32,035 nucleotides of DNA, from the NCBI GenBank assembly GCA_021162615.1, contig JAGGYH010000012.1, forward strand, positions 1-32,035, written 5' to 3'. Source of the stretch: Candidatus Aminicenantota bacterium (lineage in GTDB: Bacteria > Acidobacteriota > Aminicenantia > Aminicenantales > Aminicenantaceae). Shown here one piece after another: positions 8,100 to 16,999 of the stretch (position 1 is its first letter; every line of letters starts with the position of its first letter). A program made the position numbers and the translations under genes. Under the pieces are notes generated by a model. The model was not told the origin of the DNA. It ran no database searches and saw only the letters and a list, made by a program, of their open reading frames with translations.

Positions 8100-9489
8100 T
8101 CTCTTTTTTGCCTCTCAGTTTTTCTATAATGCCCGGGATGGTTCCGGAGATACTGCCTGCCCCAAGAACCAGTATCATGTCCTTGGGCTGTGACAGCTCT
8201 GCAACCAGGCTGGGAATTTTATTCATGTCAGGTTCAAAATAAACACTTTTATGTCCGAACTTTTGTATTTCCTCAAAAAGTTTTTCCCCGGAAATACCCG
8301 GAATCGGGTTTTCCCCAGCCGGATACACTTCAGTGATAATGAGGATGTCCGCCTGATTGAACGAGGTAGCGAATTCGTTCATCAGCATGGAGAGACGGGA
8401 ATACCGGTGGGGTTGAAAAACAGCCAGGTTCCTTCGCATCCATCCCCGCTTGGCAGCTTCCAGGGTTTTTATGATCTCAGTAGGGTGATGAGCGTAGTCT
8501 TCTATGACAATTATGTCTTTGATTTTCTTTTTAAGTTCAAAACGCCTGCCGATCCCGGTGTAGCTTTCTAGACCTTCAAGGATTGCAGGAACGGGGATAT
8601 CCAGATTGAGCCCCACAGCGACGGCAGCCATGGCATTGCAAATATTGTGCGCTCCGGGAACGTTCAGTTTAAGCCTCCCTATCTTTTTGTTTTTATGATA
8701 CAGGGTCGATGTGGAAGAGAAATTTTTAAATTCCTGGTCTGTGGCATAGATGTCTGCCTGGGCAGAGAATCCGTAGGTGATGATGTTTCTCTCGAGGCCG
8801 GGAATCAGGCTCTGAAGGTTGGCATCATCGAGGCACAATATGACCGGACAGTAAAAAGGAACCTTATTTGCAAAATTTATAAAGGTCTTTTTTATTTCTT
8901 CAACGGTCTTGTACTGGTCAAGATGTTCTTCGTCAAGGTTCGTCAGCACGGCAATGTACGGAGACAGGTAAAGAAAAGAGCGGTCGCTTTCGTCAGCTTC
9001 GGCGACAATAAATTCTCCCTCGCCCAGTTTGGCATGGGCGCCGACCGTATTCAAACGGCCTCCTACAATAATAGTGGGATCGAAATCTCCTTTTTCAAGG
9101 ACATGGGCGATCATGGAAGTAGTAGAGGTTTTGCCGTGAGAACCGGTCACGGCAATGCTGTTTTTCAGCCGCATCAGTTCTGCCAGCATCTCTGCTCTCG
9201 GGATAACGGGAATTTTCAGTTTTTTTGCCTCAATGACTTCTATATTATCCGGTTTTATGGCAGAGGAAATGACTACTACATCTGCTGCCTGCACAAGACC
9301 GGCTTTGTGGCCTATGTTGATATCAGCTCCTAGAGAAGCAAGCCGTTTGGTTGATTCCTGGGGGATCAGATCTGAACCTGACACGACGTATCCGAGGTTC
9401 AGAAGGATTTCAGCAATCCCGTTCATGCCGGTCCCTCCGATTCCGACCATATGGATATGTTTGAGTTTTCTGTTTGTCCGCTTGATCAA
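8089..9489 (-). CDS. murC: UDP-N-acetylmuramate--L-alanine ligase MurC
   Basis: This 466-residue ligase adds the first L-alanine to UDP-MurNAc in the cytoplasm, using ATP. It shows the Rossmann N-terminus HIHMVGIGGTGMNGIAEIL, the ATP-binding loop TGSHGKTSTTSM, the central-domain motifs EADESDRSF and LTNLDEEHLD, and the C-terminal domain with YAHHPTE and FQPHRYSR. The start is TTG: AGGAG lies 8 bp upstream. The first ATG, 13 codons further in, would cut into the first beta strand of the nucleotide fold. It follows murG by one base and overlaps ftsQ by 11 bp. No murB or ddl follows, unlike many proteobacterial dcw clusters. Confidence 0.97.
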   Translation of the reverse strand: MIKRTNRKLKHIHMVGIGGTGMNGIAEILLNLGYVVSGSDLIPQESTKRLASLGADINIGHKAGLVQAADVVVISSAIKPDNIEVIEAKKLKIPVIPRAEMLAELMRLKNSIAVTGSHGKTSTTSMIAHVLEKGDFDPTIIVGGRLNTVGAHAKLGEGEFIVAEADESDRSFLYLSPYIAVLTNLDEEHLDQYKTVEEIKKTFINFANKVPFYCPVILCLDDANLQSLIPGLERNIITYGFSAQADIYATDQEFKNFSSTSTLYHKNKKIGRLKLNVPGAHNICNAMAAVAVGLNLDIPVPAILEGLESYTGIGRRFELKKKIKDIIVIEDYAHHPTEIIKTLEAAKRGWMRRNLAVFQPHRYSRLSMLMNEFATSFNQADILIITEVYPAGENPIPGISGEKLFEEIQKFGHKSVYFEPDMNKIPSLVAELSQPKDMILVLGAGSISGTIPGIIEKLRGKKENGR

Positions 9490-9490
9490 T

Positions 9491-10579
9491 TTATGTTCTC
9501 CTCTTCTTTTTTCTCATAAGCCCCAGACAAAGCGCTGTGATTTTTTCCGCAGGGTTTTCTCTTTTTAATTGTTTCAGTTTTTTCTCCATCTGGTTGAGTG
9601 TGTCTTTATTTTCAATAAAATAAGTGATTTTAGATGAAAAATTTTCCGGAGTAAAATCCTTTTCAAGAATGATTTCCGCTCCCTTGATTCTTTCCAGTTC
9701 CCTGGCATTCAAAAGCTGATGGTTTTCTGTAGAAAGGGAAAAGGGGACCAGAATGGAAGGCTTTTGAGATGCAATAAGTTCTGCTATGGTGGTGGCTCCC
9801 GACCGGCACACAATCAAATCCGACTTCTGGAAATATTCGTAAATGTTAAAGAAAAAGGCCGATACTTCCGTGCTCTCAAAGCCGTTTTGTTCGTAACTTT
9901 CTTTGACCCAGTTCAGGTCGTTTTCTCCTGTTTGATGAAAGATCTTGAGCGCGTCTTTTCTGGCTTTCAGGAGGGGGAGGCTCATGGTTATTTTATTGTT
10001 CAGGAAATGAGAACCCTGGCTCCCTCCGAAAACAAGGATTGTAAGGCGTTCTTCTCTTTGTTTCGGCTTCAGCGAATAGAATTCTTCCCTTACCGGATTT
10101 CCAAGAAATTCTCCTTTGCCTTTAAATGCCGGAAGGGATTTTTTGAAGGCCACCACAGCTTTTTGTGCAAAAGGAGTAAGGATCCGGTTGGTCAATCCGG
10201 GATGGAGATTTTGTTCCATTATCAGGGAAGGGATCCCTATGAGAGATGAGATGAGGACTATAGGGCCTGAACTGTATCCACCCATGCCAATAACAAGCGC
10301 AGGCTTTATGTCTATGATGATAAGCAGCGATTTGATAAGAGAATAGGGGAGTATGAGGACTGATTTTATGACCAGAAATCCCTTTCCCTTGATTCCTTCT
10401 ATTTTCAACGGGATGAAATCCGCATCATAGTGCTTCATTATGGATTGTTCGAGCTTCCGGGTGCTTCCGACAAAAGTGATTTTTATGCCCTGCTCCTGCA
10501 GCTTTTTCCCCAGCACTAAAGCAGGATAGAGATGGCCGGCTGTTCCTCCGCCGGATATTATGACTCTTTGTTCCATCAT
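9491..10579 (-). CDS. murG: MurG: lipid I to lipid II N-acetylglucosaminyltransferase
   Basis: A 362-residue GT-B glycosyltransferase that transfers GlcNAc from UDP-GlcNAc to lipid I at the inner face of the membrane, forming lipid II. Family motifs are IISGGGTAGHLYPALVLGKKL near the N-terminus, MGGYSSGPIVL, EQNLHPGLTNRIL, the C-domain loop VFGGSQGSHFLN, and the UDP-binding stretch VCRSGATTIAELIASQKPSILVPF. Two adjacent ATG codons are available. The first overlaps the ftsW stop (ATGA). The second, at 10576, has better spacing (5 bp) from the upstream AGAGG, so the true start could be one codon later. Confidence 0.97.
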   Translation of the reverse strand: MMEQRVIISGGGTAGHLYPALVLGKKLQEQGIKITFVGSTRKLEQSIMKHYDADFIPLKIEGIKGKGFLVIKSVLILPYSLIKSLLIIIDIKPALVIGMGGYSSGPIVLISSLIGIPSLIMEQNLHPGLTNRILTPFAQKAVVAFKKSLPAFKGKGEFLGNPVREEFYSLKPKQREERLTILVFGGSQGSHFLNNKITMSLPLLKARKDALKIFHQTGENDLNWVKESYEQNGFESTEVSAFFFNIYEYFQKSDLIVCRSGATTIAELIASQKPSILVPFSLSTENHQLLNARELERIKGAEIILEKDFTPENFSSKITYFIENKDTLNQMEKKLKQLKRENPAEKITALCLGLMRKKKRRT

Positions 10580-11685
10580 TTCCTCTTATATGCCTGTTTC
10601 CTTTGTGAAATATGAAGAAGGATCCCGATACTGGCCATCATATACAGCAGGGAAGACCTGCCGTAGCTTAAAAAAGGAAGAGTAAGGCCTGTGGCAGGGA
10701 GAAGCCCGAGCACAATGCTGATGTTCAGCATGGCTTGAGAAAAAATAGCGATAGTGAGCCCTGCTGCCAGAAGGCTGCAGAATTGATTGGGCGCTCTTCT
10801 GGATATAAGCAAGCCTCTCCATAGAATGATCCCGTAAAGAAGGAGCACGCTCACGGTTCCAATCAGACCCAGCTCTTCTCCTATGATTGCGTAGATGTAA
10901 TCCGTGTGAGCACAGGGAAGAAAGAAAAGTTTTTGAGTGCTCTGCGCTATACTGACTCCGACGATGCCGCCCGAGCCCACAGCGAGCTTGGACTGGTATG
11001 CATGAAAGCCGCTGCCAAGGAGGTCATTCGAAGGAGAGATATAGGAGTTCCATCTGTCTATTCTGTAGTTTGCCTGGAAGAGATAAAACGCGAAAACAAG
11101 CACGGACGCCAGTCCGATAAGGAAGAGCTTGTCCAATCGTATCCCCCCTATAAAAAGCATTATTGAGCCGATAATGAAGATAAAGAGCGAGGTGCTGTAA
11201 TCAGGTTCCTTGATGATCAGGAGAATCAAGATAAAGAGAACGGCAGCCGGAACGACCAAGGTGCTCGTTTGGTGGAGTTTTTCTTTTTTCCGGCTGAGAT
11301 AGGAAGCTAGAAACAATATGATACTCAGCTTTGCAAGCGATGAAGGTTGGAATCTGAAGCTGAAGATATGGATAGAGCGGTTTGTGTTGTTGACCTCCGG
11401 CATCACGAAGCAGAGCACAAGAAGGGCTAAAGTCAGGATCAGCAGCCCGTATATGAATAAAGTGTTTTGATAAAATGCCGATTTCATTGAGATGATGATG
11501 AGAATCAGAATAAAGCCTGCTGCCGCTGCCATGGCCTGATTGATGAGAAAGGTGAAAGGCTGGCCGTATCTTTCATTGGACTGCACTGCGGACGAGCTGA
11601 ATACCATTATAAGACCGAAAGCCACAAGAATAATAGTGGCGATGAACAGCGGCTTGTCAAAACCAAAACGCCTGAATGCTTCCAT
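10576..11685 (-). CDS. ftsW: SEDS-family septal peptidoglycan polymerase FtsW
   Basis: A 369-residue polytopic membrane protein of the SEDS family, which polymerises lipid II together with its class B PBP partner (FtsI, encoded in this operon). About ten hydrophobic segments are visible. Family landmarks are FSSSAVQS after the first helix, FRFQPSSLAKLSIILFLASYLSR, IKEPDYSTS (the region of the catalytic aspartate, QPDLGTA in many homologues), and CAHTDYIYAIIGEELGLIGT. The end reads GLTLPFLSYGRSSLL. Position between murD and murG favours FtsW over RodA. The ATG follows the murD TAA directly with no gap, and the end overlaps murG by 4 bp. Confidence 0.96.
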   Translation of the reverse strand: MEAFRRFGFDKPLFIATIILVAFGLIMVFSSSAVQSNERYGQPFTFLINQAMAAAAGFILILIIISMKSAFYQNTLFIYGLLILTLALLVLCFVMPEVNNTNRSIHIFSFRFQPSSLAKLSIILFLASYLSRKKEKLHQTSTLVVPAAVLFILILLIIKEPDYSTSLFIFIIGSIMLFIGGIRLDKLFLIGLASVLVFAFYLFQANYRIDRWNSYISPSNDLLGSGFHAYQSKLAVGSGGIVGVSIAQSTQKLFFLPCAHTDYIYAIIGEELGLIGTVSVLLLYGIILWRGLLISRRAPNQFCSLLAAGLTIAIFSQAMLNISIVLGLLPATGLTLPFLSYGRSSLLYMMASIGILLHISQRKQAYKRK

Positions 11686-13059
11686 TTATGTACCTGCTCT
11701 TTTTATCTTTTGAGAAAGGTTTTTTACCTCATCTTTAAAAACCTTTCCCCTGTGCTCAAAGTTGTCAAACATATCAAAACTGGTGCATGCCGGTGCCAGG
11801 AGCACCGCTTCTCCAGACTTTGAAAGATCAAAAGCCCTTTCCACGGCTTGTTTTAAGGATACCGCCTTTTCCGTTTCCGCATATTTTCCGAGTGCTTTTA
11901 TGATGGTTTCCCCTGCTTCTCCGATCACGATGATTTTTTTGACCCTTTTTTTGATCTGTTTTTTCAGGCGGCTGAAATCACCTCCCTTATCTCTTCCTCC
12001 CAAAATCAAAGTGATCTTTTTATCAAAACTCATGATAGACTTTAAGGTCGCGTCAACATTGGTGGCTTTTGAATCGTTGTAGAAATCCACTCCTTTGAGA
12101 GTCATGACTTTTTCCAGCCGGTGTTCCAGTCCTTTGAAACTTATTATGGTTTTTCTCATTTTATCCAGAGGGATACCAAACACATGACCTGCCAGGATGG
12201 AAGCCATGATATTCTCCTGATTGTGGATCCCTTTGAGGGGAATATCCTTTATGTTCATGGCTTTTTGTGCTTCTTTGTTTTTTAGAATGATCCATTGCTT
12301 TTGGAGGAAGCATCCTTTACGGATTTTAGTTTTCATGCTGAAAGCATGGATATTTTCAGGCCCCTGCTTTCTTGAAGCCCAGACTTGAGGGTCATCCCTG
12401 TTCAGTATGGCTGTTTGGTCTTTTTTCTGGTTTTTGAGAAGTTTTGTTTTGGCCAGAAGGTAGGATGAAAAGCTGCCGTGCCAGTCTAGGTGGTCAGGAG
12501 TTATATTAAGGATCACGGATACATCGGGAGCAAATGTTTCGACATATTCGAGCTGAAAACTTGATAATTCGGTCACATAGATATCGTCTTCCGAACTTTT
12601 TTCCGCAAAGCTGATCAAAGGAGTCCCTATGTTTCCGGCCAGATTGGATTTGAATCCCCCATCTTTGAGGATACTGTGGACAAGCGAGGTTACAGTGGAT
12701 TTTCCGTTCGAGCCGGTTATGCCGATTATTTTCCCTTTGAGATAAGAGAAGGCGAGCTCTATCTCGGAAATTATTTTTATTCCTCTGCGTTCAGCTTCTT
12801 TGAGCGGCGGTATCGGGGGGACTCCCGGGCTTGGAATGATCAGATCCGCATCCAGGAACCACTGGAGTGTATGGCCTCCTGTTTCAAACGGTATGCCTCT
12901 TTTCTGATAGAGAACAGCTTCTTCATTCACGGCCTGTTCTTTTTTTGATTCGCTTATTTTTATTTTTATATCCCTATTCAGGCTTATAAGAAAGTCACAT
13001 ACGGCTTTTCCTGTTTTTCCAAAGCCGACGACCAGGACTTTCTTGTTTTCCAGTTCCAT
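11686..13059 (-). CDS. murD: UDP-N-acetylmuramoyl-L-alanine--D-glutamate ligase MurD
   Basis: A 457-residue cytoplasmic ligase adding D-glutamate to UDP-MurNAc-L-Ala. It shows the Rossmann start KVLVVGFGKTGKAVCDFL, the ATP loop GITGSNGKSTVTSL, ELSSFQLEYVETF, LNITPDHLDWHGSF, and the C-domain DSKATNVDATLKSI and GGRDKGGDFSRL. I chose the ATG at 13059, two bases after the mraY stop with AGG upstream. It gives the usual N-terminus; an in-frame ATG at 13149 would add 30 residues overlapping mraY that do not resemble the family. Confidence 0.97.
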   Translation of the reverse strand: MELENKKVLVVGFGKTGKAVCDFLISLNRDIKIKISESKKEQAVNEEAVLYQKRGIPFETGGHTLQWFLDADLIIPSPGVPPIPPLKEAERRGIKIISEIELAFSYLKGKIIGITGSNGKSTVTSLVHSILKDGGFKSNLAGNIGTPLISFAEKSSEDDIYVTELSSFQLEYVETFAPDVSVILNITPDHLDWHGSFSSYLLAKTKLLKNQKKDQTAILNRDDPQVWASRKQGPENIHAFSMKTKIRKGCFLQKQWIILKNKEAQKAMNIKDIPLKGIHNQENIMASILAGHVFGIPLDKMRKTIISFKGLEHRLEKVMTLKGVDFYNDSKATNVDATLKSIMSFDKKITLILGGRDKGGDFSRLKKQIKKRVKKIIVIGEAGETIIKALGKYAETEKAVSLKQAVERAFDLSKSGEAVLLAPACTSFDMFDNFEHRGKVFKDEVKNLSQKIKRAGT

Positions 13060-13061
13060 TT

Positions 13062-14150
13062 TTACCTGATTTTCAGTGTGGTCAGGCTGAAAAGTGCGAA
13101 TATGATTCCCACAATCCAGAACCTGACGACTATTTTTTGTTCCGACCATCCCATCAGTTCAAAATGATGGTGCAGGGGAGCCATCTTGAAAACTCTTTTT
13201 CCTCCAGTGAGTTTGAAGTAGCCTACCTGTATCACTACGGAAAGAGCCTCCACCACGAATACACCGGCCACCATAAAAAGCAGGAACTCCTGCTTGATCA
13301 TTATGGCCACGACACCCAGAGTCGCTCCCAGAGAAAGGGAGCCGACGTCTCCCATAAAGATTTCAGCTGGGTGGCAGTTGTACCACAGGAATCCGAGGCA
13401 GGCACCGGACAGGGATCCGAGAAGCACAGTGAGCTCTGCAGCTTGGGTTACAGGAACAATGTTTAAATACTGGGACCAGAGCGCATGCCCGGCTATATAA
13501 GAGAGAGCCGTGAAAGAGGACGCACTGATCAGAGTCAATCCTATGGCAAGTCCGTCAAGCCCGTCAGCGAAATTCACGGCATTGGATGAGCTGACCATTA
13601 TGAGCATGATCCACGGGATATACAGCATTCCTAAATAAGGAGTCCATTTCTTGAAAAAGGGGACGGTCAGATGCAGGTTAAAGTCTCCCCGAAGGCCCAT
13701 GTAGAAGAGCACCGCTGCAATAACAGCGGCAAAGACTATCTGGAGGATGAATTTGTATTTTGCCAGCAGCCCTTTGGGCCGGTTTTTTCTGATTTGAAGG
13801 TAATCGTCCAGTAAGCCGAGAGCGCCGAAGAGAAGCATGGTTGCCATGGCCAGCCAAATATACAGGTTGCTTAAATCACACCATAAAAGGGTGGAAACCG
13901 CTGTGGCTCCAATGATCAGAATGCCTCCCATGGTAGGCTTCCCTTTTTTTGTGATATGTGTTTTCGGCCCTTCCTCCCTTATAGCTTCGCCGAACTGGTG
14001 TTTCCTTAAAAATCTTATCAGCCACGGTCCAAGAACCATTGTAAAGAGAAGCGCGGTGATTCCGGCGAGGGCTGTCCTTACCGTGATATAGCGGAATACA
14101 TTGAAAAATATAAAGAATTTTTTCAGCGGAACAAGGAGCATATAAAGCAC
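13062..14150 (-). CDS. mraY: Phospho-N-acetylmuramoyl-pentapeptide transferase MraY
   Basis: A 362-residue integral membrane enzyme that transfers phospho-MurNAc-pentapeptide to undecaprenyl phosphate, giving lipid I. About ten membrane helices are seen, along with the diagnostic motifs GPKTHITKKGKPTMGG, LGLLDDYLQI (the Asp pair at the active site), NAVNFADGLDGLA, MGDVGSLSLGA and the HHHFELMGWSE loop. The start is GTG: GGGAGG lies 8 bp upstream, while the next ATG three codons in would be 17 bp from it. It starts one base after the murF stop. Confidence 0.97.
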   Translation of the reverse strand: MLYMLLVPLKKFFIFFNVFRYITVRTALAGITALLFTMVLGPWLIRFLRKHQFGEAIREEGPKTHITKKGKPTMGGILIIGATAVSTLLWCDLSNLYIWLAMATMLLFGALGLLDDYLQIRKNRPKGLLAKYKFILQIVFAAVIAAVLFYMGLRGDFNLHLTVPFFKKWTPYLGMLYIPWIMLIMVSSSNAVNFADGLDGLAIGLTLISASSFTALSYIAGHALWSQYLNIVPVTQAAELTVLLGSLSGACLGFLWYNCHPAEIFMGDVGSLSLGATLGVVAIMIKQEFLLFMVAGVFVVEALSVVIQVGYFKLTGGKRVFKMAPLHHHFELMGWSEQKIVVRFWIVGIIFALFSLTTLKIR

Positions 14151-14151
14151 T

Positions 14152-15534
14152 TTATTTCCCTCCCTTTTTTAAGGCCCTGACTATTTTCTCAGTTTCCACT
14201 CCTCTTGATCCTTTGATCAGGACAATGTCGTTCTCTTTTAACAGGGATGGGATTTCCCTGGCCGCTTCTTCAGAATCACTGAATGAAAGGATATTATGGG
14301 GAGCCATTCCTGAATCCAGGGCGCCTTCGGCCATGTGCTTTGCCAGAGGGCCCACGGTTATGAGCATGTTGATTCTTTTTTGGGCGGCTGATTTTCCCGC
14401 AGCACTGTGGAAATCTCTTTGCCTTTCCCCAAGTTCCAGCATATCTCCGAGCACAGCGATTTTTCTTCCTCCTTTTTGAACGGAGAGGCTTTTGAGTGCT
14501 TCCTCAAGGGCAGCCGGATTGGAATTATACGAGTCGTTTATCACTTTGATATTATCATCCATGTAGAGGATCTCTCCTCTGTTAAGGGATGGCTTCAGTT
14601 CTTTCCCTGTTTCCACGATATGGTCAAAGGGAACAGACATAAGCGAAGCCGTACTTGCGGCTGCCAGGAAGTTATAGAGATATCCCCTGTTTGAAAACGG
14701 TATGAATGTTCTGGCCTGGCGGCCCATACAGAAGAAATCAAAGGACATTTTTTCTAATGAATGGACATGAATATTACAGGCTTTAACGTCACATTTATCC
14801 GTAAAACCGAACAGAACCGGCTTTTTTCGAAGCGATTTCATCATGTTCAGTATGAGAGGCTGGTCTCCGTTGAGAACAGCTGTTCCTTCCGGATTCATGC
14901 CGTCCAGAATTTCTTTTTTTGCATCCGCTATTTGATGTATGTTTTCGAAAAATTCCATATGCACGGGATAAACATTACAGATAACAGCGATATCCGGCCG
15001 TGCGATACGGGTCAGTGTCAGAATCTCTCCCTTGTGGCTCATCCCGTACTCCAGGACAGCCGCCTTATGGCCTTTGTTAAGGCTGAGAAGGGAGAGAGGG
15101 AGGCCTATATGATTGTTAAAGTTTCCACGGGATTTCAAGGTGTTGTATTTTTTTTTGAGAAACTCTGCTGTGAATTCTTTGGTAGTGGTTTTCCCTGTGC
15201 TTCCCGTGATTCCGATCACTTTTACTTCGTGCTCCAGCAGAACCTCGTGTGCGAGTCTTTGAAGGGCCTTTAAAGTATGGTCGACTTTTATATAAGCTGT
15301 GTTGTTCTCCATATAAGAGATGTCTTTGGAGATCACAGCTCCCTTGGCTCCGTTTTTCACAGCGTCTGGGATATAGTCATGTCCGTCTCTTTGGCCCTGA
15401 AGCGCAAAAAACAGGCTCCCTTTTTTGATATCCCTGGAATCTATGCTGAAGTCTCTGAATTTAGAGGAAGGGTCTCCCTGCTCGATTTTTCCGTTCATCT
15501 TCTCAGCGAGCTGACTCAATCGAACTTCAGCCAT
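14152..15534 (-). CDS. murF: MurF: UDP-MurNAc-tripeptide--D-alanyl-D-alanine ligase
   Basis: This 460-residue ligase adds the D-Ala-D-Ala dipeptide to UDP-MurNAc-tripeptide. Motifs seen are FSIDSRDIKKGSLFFALQGQRDGHDYIPDAVKNGA (the MurE/F N-domain), the ATP loop GITGSTGKTTTKEF, LEYGMSHKGEI, NVYPVHMEFF, and DSYNSNPAALEEALKSL with VLGDMLELG in the C-domain. The start chosen is the ATG at 15534 (MAEVRLSQLAEKMNG), one base after the murE stop, with AGAGAGG 9 bp upstream. An ATG three codons earlier (15543) is possible; the longer in-frame extension to 15588 overlaps murE and is not family-like. Confidence 0.96.
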   Translation of the reverse strand: MAEVRLSQLAEKMNGKIEQGDPSSKFRDFSIDSRDIKKGSLFFALQGQRDGHDYIPDAVKNGAKGAVISKDISYMENNTAYIKVDHTLKALQRLAHEVLLEHEVKVIGITGSTGKTTTKEFTAEFLKKKYNTLKSRGNFNNHIGLPLSLLSLNKGHKAAVLEYGMSHKGEILTLTRIARPDIAVICNVYPVHMEFFENIHQIADAKKEILDGMNPEGTAVLNGDQPLILNMMKSLRKKPVLFGFTDKCDVKACNIHVHSLEKMSFDFFCMGRQARTFIPFSNRGYLYNFLAAASTASLMSVPFDHIVETGKELKPSLNRGEILYMDDNIKVINDSYNSNPAALEEALKSLSVQKGGRKIAVLGDMLELGERQRDFHSAAGKSAAQKRINMLITVGPLAKHMAEGALDSGMAPHNILSFSDSEEAAREIPSLLKENDIVLIKGSRGVETEKIVRALKKGGK

Positions 15535-15535
15535 T

Positions 15536-16999
15536 TTAATCATCCTCTCTTTTTTTTGCCGCAGCTTCGGCGACTTTGACATCATCAAAAGGGATGACCC
15601 TGTCTTTTATGGTCTGGGTTTTTTCATGCCCCTTTCCTGCAATGAGGACATAATCTCCCTTTTTTGCCATGGAAACGGCTTTTTCTATGGCCTCTCTTCT
15701 GTCCGGGATGATTTCGTATTTGTTTTTTCCTGTTTTTCGGATCCCTTTTTCAATGCTTGAAATGATATCCATGGGGTCTTCAGACCTGGGATTGTCTGAA
15801 GTAATAATGGTCCAGTCCGCTGTTTTCCCTGCTTTTTCCCCCATCCTGGGCCTTTTTGATTTATCCCTGTCTCCCCCGGCTCCAAAAACAAGGAATATTC
15901 TCTGTGAAGCGATCTCCTTTATGGTTTCAAGAAGGTTTTTCAGGGCGTCATCCGTATGCGCATAGTCCACAAAAAGATGGAGCCCCAGGGTATTGGGTAT
16001 TTTTTCAAATCGTCCTGGCACGTATTTCAGAGCGGCGATTCCTTTTTCAACAGCGTTAAGGGGGATTTCTAAGGCCAGGGCACAAGAAGCAGCTGTGAGA
16101 ATATTGTAAAGGTTTGGTTTTCCGAGAAGAGGAGAGACGATCTCCATCCTTCCGGAAGGAGTTGTGATGCTGGCCGTTATGCCTTTGGAGCTGAATCTGT
16201 ATTTGCCGGGATGGATATCAGCTCTTTTGTTCAAGCCAAAGCTCAAAACCTTTTTTGATAATTCTGAAATGAGCTTCCGGCCCCAGATGGAATCTGAATT
16301 GACCACAGGTTTGCTTTTATCTGCCGTTAAAAACAGCTTTTTCTTGGCGTTATAGTAGTTTTCAATAGATTTGTGATAGTCTATATGCTCGCCGCTGAGA
16401 TTTGTGAAAGCAGTGACATCAAAATCAATCCCGTTTATCCTTTTCATTTCTATGGAATGTGAAGAGACTTCCATGACACAGTGGGTGGCGCCCTGCTCCA
16501 GCATTTTGTGCATCAGAGCATTTGTGTCAGGAGCTTCCGGAGTGGTTCTTACAGCGGGTGTATCAAATCCAGGCCCCCTGTAAGAGATGCTTCCTATGAC
16601 CCCCGGGGAATATCCACCCTTTTCTAGAATTTTTTCCAGGAGATAGGTGACAGTTGTCTTTCCCTTGGTGCCGGTTATTCCGATGACCTGTATTTTTCGT
16701 GACGGATGGTTAAAGAACTCTGTTGAAATCAAAGCAAGGGCGAGCCTTGCATCATCTGATCGGATCCAGGTCTTTAAAAATCCTTCGGGCTTTTTTCTCA
16801 CCGACAAAACAGCCACAGCGCCTTTTTCAAGGGCATCGGGAATAAAATCATAACCATCCTGTTTTTCTCCTGTGAGTGCGGCAAATAAAAATCCGGGCTT
16901 TATTTTTTGCGAAGAATAGGAGATTCCGGTGATGCGTTCTTCAAGGTTTCCGCTTATGCGCAAACCCGGAATATTTCTAGTGAGCTCTTTTATTGTCAT
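15536..16999 (-). CDS. murE: MurE: UDP-MurNAc-dipeptide diamino-acid ligase, probably meso-DAP specific
   Basis: A 487-residue ligase that adds the third stem-peptide residue to UDP-MurNAc-L-Ala-D-Glu. It has GISYSSQKIKPGFLFAALTGEKQDGYDFIPDALEKGA, the ATP loop GITGTKGKTTVTYL, EVSSHSIEMKRINGIDFDVTAFTNLSGEHIDYH, DYAHTDDALKN, and GAGGDRDKSKRPRMG. The motif DNPRSEDP is the DNPR form that characterises meso-diaminopimelate-adding enzymes; lysine-adding MurE lacks the arginine. This suggests DAP-type peptidoglycan. The ATG overlaps the ftsI stop by 4 bp (ATGA). Confidence 0.96.
   Translation of the reverse strand: MTIKELTRNIPGLRISGNLEERITGISYSSQKIKPGFLFAALTGEKQDGYDFIPDALEKGAVAVLSVRKKPEGFLKTWIRSDDARLALALISTEFFNHPSRKIQVIGITGTKGKTTVTYLLEKILEKGGYSPGVIGSISYRGPGFDTPAVRTTPEAPDTNALMHKMLEQGATHCVMEVSSHSIEMKRINGIDFDVTAFTNLSGEHIDYHKSIENYYNAKKKLFLTADKSKPVVNSDSIWGRKLISELSKKVLSFGLNKRADIHPGKYRFSSKGITASITTPSGRMEIVSPLLGKPNLYNILTAASCALALEIPLNAVEKGIAALKYVPGRFEKIPNTLGLHLFVDYAHTDDALKNLLETIKEIASQRIFLVFGAGGDRDKSKRPRMGEKAGKTADWTIITSDNPRSEDPMDIISSIEKGIRKTGKNKYEIIPDRREAIEKAVSMAKKGDYVLIAGKGHEKTQTIKDRVIPFDDVKVAEAAAKKREDD

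Noticed and set aside
8647-9333. A 228-codon open frame on the plus strand opposite murC
   Set aside because: It is entirely antisense to well-conserved murC sequence, has no recognisable domain and no ribosome-binding site; it reflects codon bias of the real gene.
13060-13149. Upstream in-frame extension of murD into mraY
   Set aside because: The extra 30 residues are antisense-free shadow of the mraY end and unlike the family; the ATG at 13059 gives a standard MurD start.
15535-15588. Upstream in-frame extension of murF into murE
   Set aside because: The added residues (MMMSKSPKLRQKKERMIK) do not match MurF N-termini; the ATG at 15534 follows the murE stop with a usable ribosome-binding site.
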